A stretch of 64,000 nt of DNA from Bradyrhizobium campsiandrae (GTDB lineage Bacteria; Pseudomonadota; Alphaproteobacteria; Rhizobiales; Xanthobacteraceae): assembly GCF_014529705.1 (NCBI RefSeq), contig NZ_JAANIH010000032.1, positions 1 to 64,000 of the forward strand, given 5' to 3'. Made by a program: the position numbers and the translations under genes. Within the stretch, counting starts at the first letter, position 1. Each line of letters begins with the position of its first letter. Below the pieces are notes generated by a model, which was given only the letters and a program-made list of their open reading frames with translations, searched no databases and was not told the DNA's origin. Shown here in pieces: positions 17,546 through 25,374 of the stretch.

Positions 17546-18955
17546 TCAGCGTCCGTCGGGCGTGCGCACGCCGACCCAGCTGTCGCGGACCTGCTGGTAA
17601 TGCACGCTCGGATCGTAAACGGTGGTGTTGAGGCCGAGCACCTGCGGTGCGAGGCGGCCAACCGCGCTCAGCACCGAATAGGACGCCACCACGCGGTCAT
17701 GCTGGGCGGTGACGAGCGCGACGCGCGCGTTGACCAGCGCCTGCTGCGCGTTGAGGACGTCCAGCGTGGTGCGCTGACCGGCCTTGGCTTCTTCGCGCAC
17801 GCCGTTCAGCGCGATCTCGGAAGCGGTGACCTGGGCCTGCGCCGACTGCACCTGCGCCTTGCCGGCTTCCAGCTGCCCCCAGGCCTGGACGACATTGGCC
17901 CGAGTCTGATCGCGGGTGGTTTCGAGATTGAGGCGCTGCTGAGCCAGGTTTTCCTTGGACTGACGGATCAGCGCATATTCAGCGCCGCCCTGAAAGATCG
18001 GCACGGAAGCCGTCGCGATGGCTGACGCGGTATTCGTTCGGAACACCGTCAGTTGCTGCTGATAGGCCGTGCTGGCGGTCGCCGCGACCGTGACCGTCGG
18101 CAGCAATGCGCCTTCGTTGATCTTGACCTGGAGATAGTTGACGTCGATCCCATACATCGCAGCGGTAACGTTGGGGTTCTCGACAAGGCTGAGACCCACG
18201 GCGGAGGCGATCGTCACAGGAAGGAAACGATCGACCGGGGAGCCAGGCGCGAGGTTCGTCGGCTCGTTCCCGATGATCCGGCGGAAATTCGCGCGGGTCG
18301 TCGTGAGATTTGATTCGGCGGTCAACGCTTGAGTCTTGCCCGCAGCCAGCTGAGCCTCGGACTGCGCCACGTCTGTGCGCGTGACCTCGCCGACATTGAA
18401 GCGATCGCGCGTTTGCTTGAGCGTCTGCTCGAGCACACGCACGTTGCTGCGCTGAACTTCGAGCGTCGCCGCATCACGCAGATAGTCCATGTAGGTCGTT
18501 GCCGCCTGCAACAGGACCGTCTGCTCGAGCACGCGCAATGCCTCGCGGGAACCCGAGACCTGACTCTCTGCCGCACGCGTCCTGTTGGCGGTCTGATTGC
18601 CGTTATAGAGCGTCTGGCTAACGGTCAGACTGGCGGCGTTGGGCTGAAGCGGCGGATCGCTATGAATCGCAAGACCCTTCTGCATCGCCTGGACATCCTG
18701 ATATTGGTAGCCGGAGCTGAGGCTCAAATTGACCTTGGGGCGATAGCCGGACAGGGCCTGCGGCACGCCTTCGTCGGTCGAGCGCACTTGGGCGCGCTGT
18801 GCGTTGAGCTGCGGATTGTTTTGATAGGCGCGCACCAGCGCGGCCTCGATCGTATCCGCCAAGGCAGGCGCCGGCCCGGCAAGTGCCGCCAGGAGGACCG
18901 AAACCGCTGCTCCGGTGAAAAGCTTCACCCCATGCATCCCTGAAATTCCGTTCAT
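17546..18955 (-). CDS. tolC: TolC-family outer membrane efflux/secretion channel
   Basis: This trimeric outer-membrane channel serves type I secretion and efflux. It is about 469 aa with a signal peptide (VKLFTGAAVSVLLAALAGPAPALA) followed by two repeated OEP domains, each with long helices: AAESQVSGSREALRVLEQTVLLQAA in part, and the second half ending NARVALVTAQHDRVVASYSVLSAVGRL. The TolC-type start of the mature protein, DTIEAALVRAYQNNPQLNAQRA, is clear. Alternative starts at 18961 (GTG) and at the Met six codons inside 18955 are open. It follows pcm in the conserved order. Confidence 0.93.
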   Translation of the reverse strand: MNGISGMHGVKLFTGAAVSVLLAALAGPAPALADTIEAALVRAYQNNPQLNAQRAQVRSTDEGVPQALSGYRPKVNLSLSSGYQYQDVQAMQKGLAIHSDPPLQPNAASLTVSQTLYNGNQTANRTRAAESQVSGSREALRVLEQTVLLQAATTYMDYLRDAATLEVQRSNVRVLEQTLKQTRDRFNVGEVTRTDVAQSEAQLAAGKTQALTAESNLTTTRANFRRIIGNEPTNLAPGSPVDRFLPVTIASAVGLSLVENPNVTAAMYGIDVNYLQVKINEGALLPTVTVAATASTAYQQQLTVFRTNTASAIATASVPIFQGGAEYALIRQSKENLAQQRLNLETTRDQTRANVVQAWGQLEAGKAQVQSAQAQVTASEIALNGVREEAKAGQRTTLDVLNAQQALVNARVALVTAQHDRVVASYSVLSAVGRLAPQVLGLNTTVYDPSVHYQQVRDSWVGVRTPDGR

Positions 18956-19046
18956 TCTCACGCCAGGCTCGTGCCCGCGAGCCTGGTTACCGTATCCAAG
19001 TGGAGTCGTTGCCCCGCCGCAACATAGGATGCGGTCGAGCGCGACG

Positions 19047-19066
19047 GAACTACCTCCCGGTAGTTC
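19047..19066. promoter_or_regulatory. Dyad upstream of tolC
   Basis: A perfect 8-bp inverted repeat GAACTACC-TCCC-GGTAGTTC lies about 90-110 bp upstream of tolC and 77 bp after the pcm stop. There is no T-run after it, so it looks more like an operator than a terminator. The binding protein is unknown. Confidence 0.45.
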
Positions 19067-19142
19067 TCAGTGGAAACTCTTCACGTGCAGCATCCCGGCC
19101 ACACTTCTGATTCAGAACGGGATTTTAACAGGGTTTCGGCGC

Positions 19143-19805
19143 TCAGAAGACGAAGGCGGCGGCCCGTTCCAACCCCGGGAGCACGGGGGCGGCCGCATCG
19201 AACAGCGGCCGGTAGCCGAATTCGCCATGGGAACGGGTCACGATCATGGCCCTTGATGGCCGGGATTCGGCCGATACGCCCACCAGGCGTCCGCCCTCCT
19301 TGAGCTGGCCGAACAGTCCTTCCGGCGGGACCTCGGTGGCGCCGTTGAGAACGATCACGTCATAGGGCGCGGCGGACGAATCGCCCTCGGCACAGGCGGC
19401 GACCTTGCAGGTGACATTGGTGAGGCCGAGCGCGACGAAGGCCGCGTTAGCTTTCGCAGCCAGGGCCGAATCGCTTTCCGTTGCCGTGACTTGGCTTGCA
19501 AGCTTGGCGGTCAGCGCCGCGAGGTAGCCGGTGGCGCAGCCGACGACAAGCACATGGTCGCTCTCGCCGATCTCGGCGGCCTGGAGCAGCCTTGCGGTCA
19601 GCGCGGCCTTGATCAGATAGCGCTTGGCGGCGCCCTCGCTCACATCGAGGTCGAGGTCGAGATAGGCCAGGGCCTGCCGGCTGGCCGGCACGAACACCTC
19701 ACGGGGAACCGTGAACATGGCGTCGAGAATACGGCGATCGGTGACGTCATTGGTACGCACCTGGCCATCGACCATTTTTTGGCGCGCGGTCGAGAAACCG
19801 GACAT
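19143..19805 (-). CDS. pcm: Protein-L-isoaspartate O-methyltransferase
   Basis: This SAM-dependent enzyme methylates isoaspartyl residues so that they can be repaired. The 220-aa form starts MSGFSTARQKMVDGQVR, matching the family N-terminus; the Met at 19820 is an alternative. Family motifs are RTNDVTDRRILDAM, FVPASRQALAYLDLDLDV and the SAM-binding VLVVGCATGYLAALTAKL. The usual first Gly-rich motif of the family (GTGSGY) is GCATGY here. It is the upstream gene of the pcm-tolC-popZ-valS block. Confidence 0.92.
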   Translation of the reverse strand: MSGFSTARQKMVDGQVRTNDVTDRRILDAMFTVPREVFVPASRQALAYLDLDLDVSEGAAKRYLIKAALTARLLQAAEIGESDHVLVVGCATGYLAALTAKLASQVTATESDSALAAKANAAFVALGLTNVTCKVAACAEGDSSAAPYDVIVLNGATEVPPEGLFGQLKEGGRLVGVSAESRPSRAMIVTRSHGEFGYRPLFDAAAPVLPGLERAAAFVF

Positions 19806-19944
19806 TTGCAGACCCTGCATGGCGGACGATGCCGCGGAGATGAGTTGGCGGCATCTTTGGAACAGGCTCTGCGAAAACGCAACACGTCCGTTGGCCGCTC
19901 GGCCAACGGCAAGACCCATGCGAGAGTCCGAGGCGGGACGGCCC

Positions 19945-20124
19945 CTATTCGATCGCGACCGCAAGGCGCCCGATCAGAGCCGCCACCTCGTCCAGTCGCG
20001 CCGAATCGGGAGTCTCGACGGCACGGGCGAGACAGGCCAAGCATTCATCGTCGCTGAGTTCTGGAATGTCAGCCGGCAGAATCGAAGGGGCCAAATGGGC
20101 GCGGTCGATCTGGATGTCGGGCAT
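19945..20124 (-). CDS. Small hypothetical protein upstream of pcm
   Basis: This is a 59-aa frame (MPDIQIDRAHLAPSILPADI and onward) with an acidic, helical look and the segment PELSDDECLACLARAVE. GGAG lies about 12 nt before the ATG, a little far. It is in the pcm direction, 139 nt upstream of it. I do not recognise a family. Amino-acid composition is unlike the Arg-rich antisense shadows around it, which favours a real gene. Confidence 0.45.
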   Translation of the reverse strand: MPDIQIDRAHLAPSILPADIPELSDDECLACLARAVETPDSARLDEVAALIGRLAVAIE

Positions 20125-20317
20125 GGGAAACAGCTCCATAAGAGTCCGGCCCAGCCAAGTTCGAGTTGAATTAAGTCGATTTGGTGCCGCCGCCGCACAC
20201 ATCCACTTGAATGCGATTCTGCTGCGTTGAGAGCACAAGGACGTTGAGAGATCGAATGAGCGACATCGCGCCGCACATCAGGATACGATCGTAAGTCATT
20301 GAGAATAAGCTGAAATT

Positions 20318-20392
20318 TGGCTCCCCGGGCTGGATTCGAACCAGCGACCATCCGATTAACAGTCGGATGCTCTACCGCTGAGCTACCGAGGA
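20318..20392 (-). tRNA. tRNA-Asn (GUU)
   Basis: Read on the minus strand, the 75-nt sequence folds as a cloverleaf: acceptor TCCTCGG pairs with CCGGGGA (one T-G pair), D-arm AGCTCAGCGGTAGAGCA, anticodon arm ATCCGACTGTTAATCGGAT with GTT, T-arm GCTGGTTCGAATCCAGC, discriminator G and encoded CCA. No integrase or direct-repeat att remnant flanks it. Confidence 0.95.
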
Positions 20393-20527
20393 AAAGGCGA
20401 ACCAGTCGTTCGCGCGCGGCTGCGTATAACAAAGCCGGTTGCGCTTGCAAAGGACGAATTCGCCATCATTCGCTAAGCGTCGAGGAAGCGCTTATCCGGC
20501 CCCTCCTCGAGGGAGGTCAAGCCGAGG

Positions 20528-20896
20528 CTACTCGGCAATGAACGACGTGGTTTTGGTGCCGGGGTCATAGCGCAGCCGAAGCGCGGTCATCTTGCAGAGA
20601 TTGACGTTCTTCCAGAGCACGGCTTCGTCGTAATTCTGCCAGTCCACGCGGATGTTCCAGACGCAGCCCTCGTCATCCTCGTCGAACTCGACATAGGTGC
20701 TGGCCTGGTTCTGCAAAACCTTGTCGAGCTCGTTGTCCCATTCGTCCAGGCCATCGTCGGGCGCGTTGAAGCCCAGGAACTTGATGGCATAGCCGGTCTC
20801 GTTGACGACGGTGACGTTGCGGGCGTCGGCGGCGAACGACGGGGCGGCGGCGATCGCAAGACCGATCGCGATCAGTCCAGAAAGAAAATACTTCAT
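20528..20896 (-). CDS. Conserved exported hypothetical protein
   Basis: This 122-aa protein has a clear signal peptide (MKYFLSGLIAIGLAIAAAPSFA, cleavage after AAPSFA). The mature domain is acidic and aromatic: NVTVVNETGYAIKFLGF, then a Asp/Glu-rich stretch, VEFDEDDEGCVWNIRVDW and a closing RLRYDPGTKTTSF. Two Cys residues could form a disulfide in the periplasm. The NVTVVNxTG opening suggests a small beta-sandwich. Function is unknown. The start at 20896 follows GGAGCATTTC. It lies 213 nt downstream of the flotillin gene in the same direction. Confidence 0.75.
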   Translation of the reverse strand: MKYFLSGLIAIGLAIAAAPSFAADARNVTVVNETGYAIKFLGFNAPDDGLDEWDNELDKVLQNQASTYVEFDEDDEGCVWNIRVDWQNYDEAVLWKNVNLCKMTALRLRYDPGTKTTSFIAE

Positions 20897-21109
20897 GTGA
20901 AATGCTCCGGATCGAAACGGGCTCCGGCGCCTGACGTCGATCGGCGCAGGCGCCGCGGCAACCAATGGCGTTGCCTTGATCGGTTCGTCCGGAGCGCGAA
21001 CGAGAGGTTCGACACGCTCTCGATCCGCGCTCCGGCTCGTTGCACGACGCGAGACGCACAACGAGCCAGTTCATATCGTTTCGAATTCTCCGCAGCAATG
21101 AACCGGCAT

Positions 21110-22813
21110 TCACAGTTCTGCGGCGCTCGTCTTCTCCGGCGCAGGGACCGCTGCCGGCGCAACAGCGGCACCATTGGCCTTGCCGGTCACGGCGCCGACC
21201 AGCGCCTTCACGGGATCATCGCCCGGCGCAAATCCGCTCTGGCGCAGGATCTCGTCGATCATCGGACGCAGCGCATGCACCTTGAGCAGCTCACCGGCAA
21301 GTCCCTCGCCGAAGCCCACGCCGCCGCCCGCAGCCCCGTTGCCGCCGAACGCACCGCCGGTGTGCAGGATGCGAACGTCCTTGAGGTTGGCGATCGGCCT
21401 CACCATCTCGGCCAGTGCCGACGGCATGGTCTCGATCCGCTTCTTGGCGATCTCGAAATCGATCACGTTGGCGCCGAGCTTGTTCTGCGCCTCGTTCTTC
21501 ATGGTGATGACGGCCGCTTCCGCCTCGCCGATGTTGCGCACGCCGACCGCCTTGATCTTGTTGGACTCGGCTTCGGCCGTGGCCAGCGTCTTGACGGCCT
21601 CGGCGCGGTCGAGCGAGGCCTTCTTCTCGGCCTCCGCCGCGACGATCAGCTCGGTCGATTTGCGTTCGGCTTCCGTGCGCGCGGCGAGCACCTGGGTCAG
21701 ACGGGCGCGGTCGGCGACCTCGACGGCGCGTGCCGTCACGACCTTTTCCTCGGCGGACACCGCGAGCGCTTCGGCCGCCTTGGCTTCGGCGACGGCTTCC
21801 GAGGTCTGCTTGCTCTTGGACGCGATCTGGATCTCGTTTTCCTGTGTCGCGATCTGGATCTCGCGCTGGGCGTCGGTCTTGCGCTTGTTGATGGCGAGAT
21901 CCGACTCGATGACCGCAGTCTCCTTGACCTGCTTGGCACCCGCCTCCTTCTCGGCGACGGCGCGGTCGGTGTCGATGCGCGCATTCTCCTCGGTCAGGCG
22001 CGCAGTCTGGGTAGCGGTTGCGACCTCGGCGCGGGTGCTCGCGGTCTTGTTGGCGATGTCGCGTTCCTGCGACAATTCCGCTTCCTTCTTGGTCCGCTCG
22101 ATTCCCAGCGTCTGCTGGCGCGCCTCGAGGTCCTTCTGCGCGATCGCGACCTCGTTGTCGCGAACGATGGCGTTGCGGTCGCGACGGCGCGTTTCGGTGA
22201 TGGTCTTGAGCTGGGTGAGGCCTTCGGCGTCGAAGAAGTTTTCCGGATTGAAGAACTTGACGTCGGTCTGGTCGAGTTTTGTCAGTGACACCGACTCCAG
22301 CTCGAGACCGTTGGATTTCACGTCGGATTCCACGGTCGCTTGCACGTGCTTGACGAAATCGCTGCGCTTTTCCTGCAATTCCAGGATCGTCATGGTGGCC
22401 GCCACCGAACGCAGGCCGTCGACGAACTTGGCTTCGACCTGGTTGCGCAGGGCTTCGGCGTCATTGGTCAGGGCGCCCAAAGTCTGGCTCGCGAGCGCAA
22501 TGCTCTCGTCGTCGGGCCGGACGCGGACATAGAATTCGGCGACGATGTCGACGCGCAGGCGATCCTTGGTGATGAGCGATTCCCGCTCCTTGCGCTCGAC
22601 GGTGAGCCTGAGCGTCTTCAGATTGACGCTGGCATAGGAGTGGAAGATCGGCAGGATCATGGCGCCGCCGTCGAGCACGACCTTCTTGCCGCCGAGGCCG
22701 GTGCGCACGAAGGCCTCGTCGCGCGTGGCCCGCTTGTAGAGAATGGTGAAGATGATCCCGAGGACGACGATCAGCGCGACGCCGATCATGGCCGGGACTG
22801 CGATGTCGAACAT
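21110..22813 (-). CDS. Flotillin/band-7 family membrane protein (YqiK type)
   Basis: Flotillins scaffold membrane microdomains and help membrane stress responses. This 567-aa protein has an N-terminal membrane helix (VPAMIGVALIVVLGIIFTIL), a band-7/SPFH domain (about residues 30-200, with TLRLTVERKERESLITKDRLRVD in part) and a very long Ala/Glu/Lys coiled coil (about 215-440). The C-terminus ends Ala/Pro-rich after a Gly-rich FGGNGAAGGGVGFGEG segment. It begins 11 nt after the YqiJ-like gene and is surely cotranscribed with it. yqiJ-yqiK pairs occur in E. coli. Confidence 0.93.
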   Translation of the reverse strand: MFDIAVPAMIGVALIVVLGIIFTILYKRATRDEAFVRTGLGGKKVVLDGGAMILPIFHSYASVNLKTLRLTVERKERESLITKDRLRVDIVAEFYVRVRPDDESIALASQTLGALTNDAEALRNQVEAKFVDGLRSVAATMTILELQEKRSDFVKHVQATVESDVKSNGLELESVSLTKLDQTDVKFFNPENFFDAEGLTQLKTITETRRRDRNAIVRDNEVAIAQKDLEARQQTLGIERTKKEAELSQERDIANKTASTRAEVATATQTARLTEENARIDTDRAVAEKEAGAKQVKETAVIESDLAINKRKTDAQREIQIATQENEIQIASKSKQTSEAVAEAKAAEALAVSAEEKVVTARAVEVADRARLTQVLAARTEAERKSTELIVAAEAEKKASLDRAEAVKTLATAEAESNKIKAVGVRNIGEAEAAVITMKNEAQNKLGANVIDFEIAKKRIETMPSALAEMVRPIANLKDVRILHTGGAFGGNGAAGGGVGFGEGLAGELLKVHALRPMIDEILRQSGFAPGDDPVKALVGAVTGKANGAAVAPAAVPAPEKTSAAEL

Positions 22814-22824
22814 GACTTTCTCCG

Positions 22825-23493
22825 CTAATGGACTTGCTGGCTTAGAGTGGCTTTGGACGGCTTGAGTTCATCGTCGGCCTTCACGGCGACGAAACGGGTG
22901 TCGACCCGGTCGACCAGGAGGACGAGGGTCCCCTGCGGCAATGGCGCCGAGTCGGGAGCCGCCACGGCCAGGACGAAATGCCTGTTGCCGTGGACGTCGG
23001 CGACGCTGACGCGACCGGGCGGCCCCTGGTCGAGCGGACCGACGACCACCTCCCCGACACGGCCGACGAGATCGCCAAGGCCGATGGCATAGCTCTCGTC
23101 CTTGGGAATGATCCGCGCGATACCCCGGCTCGCAGCTCGGACCAGCGGCACCGAGACGACGACCGCCGCGAGCGAGGCGATGCTCGCCGGCAGCGGCCCC
23201 GCCACCATGCGCGGGACGTCCTGGATCAGGAAGCCGGTGATCGAGAAGGCACCGAGCGCCAGCAACAGGAAGATCAAGAGCGGCACGCCGCCAACATTGA
23301 TCCAGGAGATGGCATTGATCACGCCATTGTCGCTGGGATGGCTGAAATCGATGCTGGTGCCAAGCATCTCGCTCAAGGAGGCACCGACCAGCATCGTGAC
23401 CACTTCGAGCGTGCCCACGATGAGGATCATGGCCGCCGCGATCGCGAACGGCCGGACCTCCGGCGCCATGACGTGTTCGAGCAATGTGCTCAT
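22825..23493 (-). CDS. YqiJ-like inner-membrane protein with OB-fold domain
   Basis: This 222-aa protein has three or four membrane helices (FAIAAAMILIVGTLEVVTMLVG; VPLLIFLLLALGAFSITGFLI; IASLAAVVVSVPLVRA) and a C-terminal soluble domain with the OB/NfeD-like pattern LVGRVGEVVVGPLDQGPPGRV. Proteins of this type pair with flotillins. It is 13 nt downstream of the PspA gene and 11 nt upstream of flotillin, which indicates one three-gene transcript for membrane integrity. Confidence 0.85.
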   Translation of the reverse strand: MSTLLEHVMAPEVRPFAIAAAMILIVGTLEVVTMLVGASLSEMLGTSIDFSHPSDNGVINAISWINVGGVPLLIFLLLALGAFSITGFLIQDVPRMVAGPLPASIASLAAVVVSVPLVRAASRGIARIIPKDESYAIGLGDLVGRVGEVVVGPLDQGPPGRVSVADVHGNRHFVLAVAAPDSAPLPQGTLVLLVDRVDTRFVAVKADDELKPSKATLSQQVH

Positions 23494-23506
23494 GACACGA
23501 TACTCG

Positions 23507-24661
23507 TCAGGAGCGCGACTTCAACCGCGCGAGCCTTGCCGCAATCTCCTTGTCGCGATGGAGCGCGCTGAGCTCGTCAATGTCGCTCGAATAGGGAATG
23601 CCCGGCGGAACACCCGTGACGCGCGACACCGCCCTGCCCGCTCGCAGCGCCTTCGCCGCCGCGGAACTGCCGCCACGTTTGCGCGGCGAGTTCGAAGCCT
23701 GGTGGCTTGCTTCCGCCTCGCTCTTTGCGAGATCGACGCGGCGCTGCTCGGCATCCTGGATCGCCGACAGCACCGCGCGCAGCGAGGTCACGCATTGCTC
23801 GATTTTCTCGTTGTTCTCGTCGATGGCGCGGGAGAGCACCTCGAACTGCGCCTCCAGGTCCATCTGCCGGGCGATGCCGGCGCGCGCGAGGTCGTCGCGG
23901 CCATCCGTGATGGCGCCCTCGATCTTGGCGGCAAGATCGGTCATCTCGCGTTCGATCTCGCTGCGGCGCGCATTGAGGCGGTATTCCTTGGCACGTGCGG
24001 CTGCGAGCGCATCGCGCGCCTCGCTCTCGGCGCGCTCGATCTCGCGGATGGCCTGGCCAACCACTTTCAGCTTGTTGTTGCCTTCCGCCTGCTCGATCGC
24101 GTCATAGGCGATGCCGGCGATCAGACGTCCGACCCGGGACAGGAAATTCTCGGGAGCGGCTGCGATGGTATCCATAGCGTTCTCCTCCTCTGGCAGACTG
24201 TTCGGCGTGACGCCGTAGTGAACCTCGAAACCGTCATCGGTGCGGATCAGATGCGCGGGCACGCTCTGGCCCCAGCCCTCCGCGTAGCCGGCGTAGTCGA
24301 AGGGCACGCTGAAGCGCCCCTGGACGGTCGAAATCGAAATGGTGGCCGGCCCCTTGATCTTGGCGAGCTTGTCGTCGAGCGGCAGGCGGCGGCCCTGCGC
24401 GGCGCGATATTCTGTGCGGTCGCGCAGCCCCAGCGTCACCAGCCGCGACGGCAGCGCGGTCTCTTTCCGGATCGGCTCATAGGCATGGGCGTGCAGCAGG
24501 ACGACGTTGGAGCCCACATTATGGGTCCGCGCGACCTCATCCAGGATCTCCATCATGCGGTCATAGGCCCTGAACGTCGCCTCCATGGCGGCCTTGGCAG
24601 CCGGGTCAGGGGCAAGCCTGTATCGAAGCGCCGAGGGCGCATTCCGGGGCGACGGGCTCAT
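23507..24661 (-). CDS. pspA: TnpB-like N-terminal module joined in frame to PspA/IM30 protein
   Basis: The frame has 384 codons from the ATG at 24661. The C-terminal 222 residues (from the Met at 24175) are a typical PspA/IM30 membrane-stress protein: FLSRVGRLIAGIAYDAIEQAEG, then long charged helices (IREIERAESEARDALAAAR; MTDLAAKIEGAI), matching normal PspA length. The first ~160 residues are not PspA. They read like the N-terminus of IS605-family TnpB proteins: ALRYRLAPDPAAKAAMEATF followed by RAYDRMMEIL (compare the TnpB pattern 'yrlyPt.eQ...L...fg..R...N..L'), then LPSRLVTLGLRDRTEYRA and beta-rich ISISTVQGRFSVPF. No RuvC nuclease part is present. The TnpB resemblance is by eye. It heads the flotillin operon. 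A shorter product from 24175 is likely, see the separate entry. Confidence 0.75.
   Translation of the reverse strand: MSPSPRNAPSALRYRLAPDPAAKAAMEATFRAYDRMMEILDEVARTHNVGSNVVLLHAHAYEPIRKETALPSRLVTLGLRDRTEYRAAQGRRLPLDDKLAKIKGPATISISTVQGRFSVPFDYAGYAEGWGQSVPAHLIRTDDGFEVHYGVTPNSLPEEENAMDTIAAAPENFLSRVGRLIAGIAYDAIEQAEGNNKLKVVGQAIREIERAESEARDALAAARAKEYRLNARRSEIEREMTDLAAKIEGAITDGRDDLARAGIARQMDLEAQFEVLSRAIDENNEKIEQCVTSLRAVLSAIQDAEQRRVDLAKSEAEASHQASNSPRKRGGSSAAAKALRAGRAVSRVTGVPPGIPYSSDIDELSALHRDKEIAARLARLKSRS
24173..24188 (-). promoter_or_regulatory. Strong internal ribosome binding site and start for PspA
   Basis: GGAGGAG at 24182-24188 lies 6 nt before an in-frame ATG at 24173-24175. The codons of the site also encode the EEE of LPEEENAMD in the long frame. 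Translation from here gives exactly a canonical PspA of 222 residues. So the region may yield a long TnpB-like/PspA form and a short PspA form, or the long frame may be two genes whose separating stop has been lost. Confidence 0.7.
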
Positions 24662-24668
24662 GGAAAGC

Positions 24669-24696
24669 ACTAAAGCACCATTTTGGTGCTTTACAA
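24669..24696 (-). promoter_or_regulatory. PspA-operon promoter with NtrC-like dyad in the spacer
   Basis: On the minus strand TTGTAA (24691-24696) and TTTAGT (24669-24674) are 16 bp apart. The spacer holds the perfect palindrome AAAGCACCA-TTT-TGGTGCTTT (24672-24692), whose core GCAC-N7-GTGC (24675-24689) has the NtrC-box form. The -10 ends 7 nt before ATG 24661 and no Shine-Dalgarno sequence precedes that ATG, which suggests a leaderless message. The arrangement copies the one at the dusB promoter. Confidence 0.6.
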
Positions 24697-24976
24697 GAGG
24701 AAAGCTCGATCACGTTCCACTGATCCTGTTGTACTTACGGGTTAGTCGCTGTCGCCTGGAGCCGCGTTCAAGGCGGGTCATCACCACTAGATCACCGTCG
24801 ATCAAGACTTCTTGCACGCAAAAGTTGCAATTCGAGGCGAAATGCAAGCTCTCGTGTTTCGGGCGCGCTGTAATGCAAGGCGTTGCTGTGCAGACCCGGG
24901 ACCCGGGAGGCCACGCGGGTGGCGGCCACTCAGGCCCCGGCTCTGCATCCGCGCGGCGCTTCGCGCCCGGGCCTTG
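24697..24976. other. Intergenic region between ridA and the PspA operon
   Basis: About 280 bp with no coding frame. It contains the PspA promoter at its left edge and the palindromic repeat at its right. A duplicated ATCACC pair lies near 24780-24795. No T-run terminator for ridA is evident; the repeat may serve that role. Confidence 0.4.
24890..24967. repeat. Palindromic intergenic repeat, copy 2
   Basis: Imperfect arms GCAGACCCGGGACC (24890-24903) and GGCCCCGGCTCTGC (24933-24946) match the arms of the element at 11157-11214, and a small GGCGC-TTC-GCGCC hairpin follows (24955-24967). Like copy 1 it sits just past the end of a gene (ridA stop). The shared CCGGCTCTGC core marks both as one dispersed family. 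Confidence 0.65.
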
Positions 24977-25360
24977 TCACGGCCGCCGGCACACCAGGTC
25001 GATCTCGATCAACGCGTCATAGGCAAGACCGGTGACACCGACGCAGGTGCGGGCCGGCAGCCTGCCCTCCGCGAAGAACGTGCGATACGTCTCGTTCATC
25101 GCGGCGTAGTCCTCCTTGAAACGCGTCAGATAGATTCGCGTCATCACGACATGCTCGAGGCCGAGATCGAGGCCGGCGAGCACGACCTTCAAATTCTCCA
25201 TCACGGCGCGTGTCTGCGCGACGATACCCTCAGGCAGCACGCCCGGTGTCTGCGGCGTGTCCGGCATCTGGCCGGTGACGAAGACGAAGCCGTCGGTCTC
25301 GACGGCGTGGCTGAAGGGGGCGACCGGCTTCGGGCCGCCGCTGATCATGTGGAATTTCAC
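24977..25360 (-). CDS. RidA/YjgF family reactive-enamine deaminase
   Basis: RidA-type proteins hydrolyse reactive enamine/imine intermediates of amino-acid metabolism. This 127-aa protein has the family pattern: PFSHAVETDGFVFVTGQMP, TRAVMENLKVVLAGLDLGLEHVV and the closing PARTCVGVTGLAYDALIEID. The canonical substrate Arg is seen in LPARTCVGV. GTG 25360 is preceded by AAGGA about 10 nt upstream; the Met four codons later is the alternative. It is 14 nt after the AraC-amidase gene and is the last gene of the amide operon. Confidence 0.9.
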   Translation of the reverse strand: MKFHMISGGPKPVAPFSHAVETDGFVFVTGQMPDTPQTPGVLPEGIVAQTRAVMENLKVVLAGLDLGLEHVVMTRIYLTRFKEDYAAMNETYRTFFAEGRLPARTCVGVTGLAYDALIEIDLVCRRP

Positions 25361-25374
25361 CTGAGATATCCTTG

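Noticed and set aside
20318..20392. tRNA-Asn as an integration site of a genomic island
   Set aside because: No integrase, no repeated tRNA 3' end and no composition change nearby.
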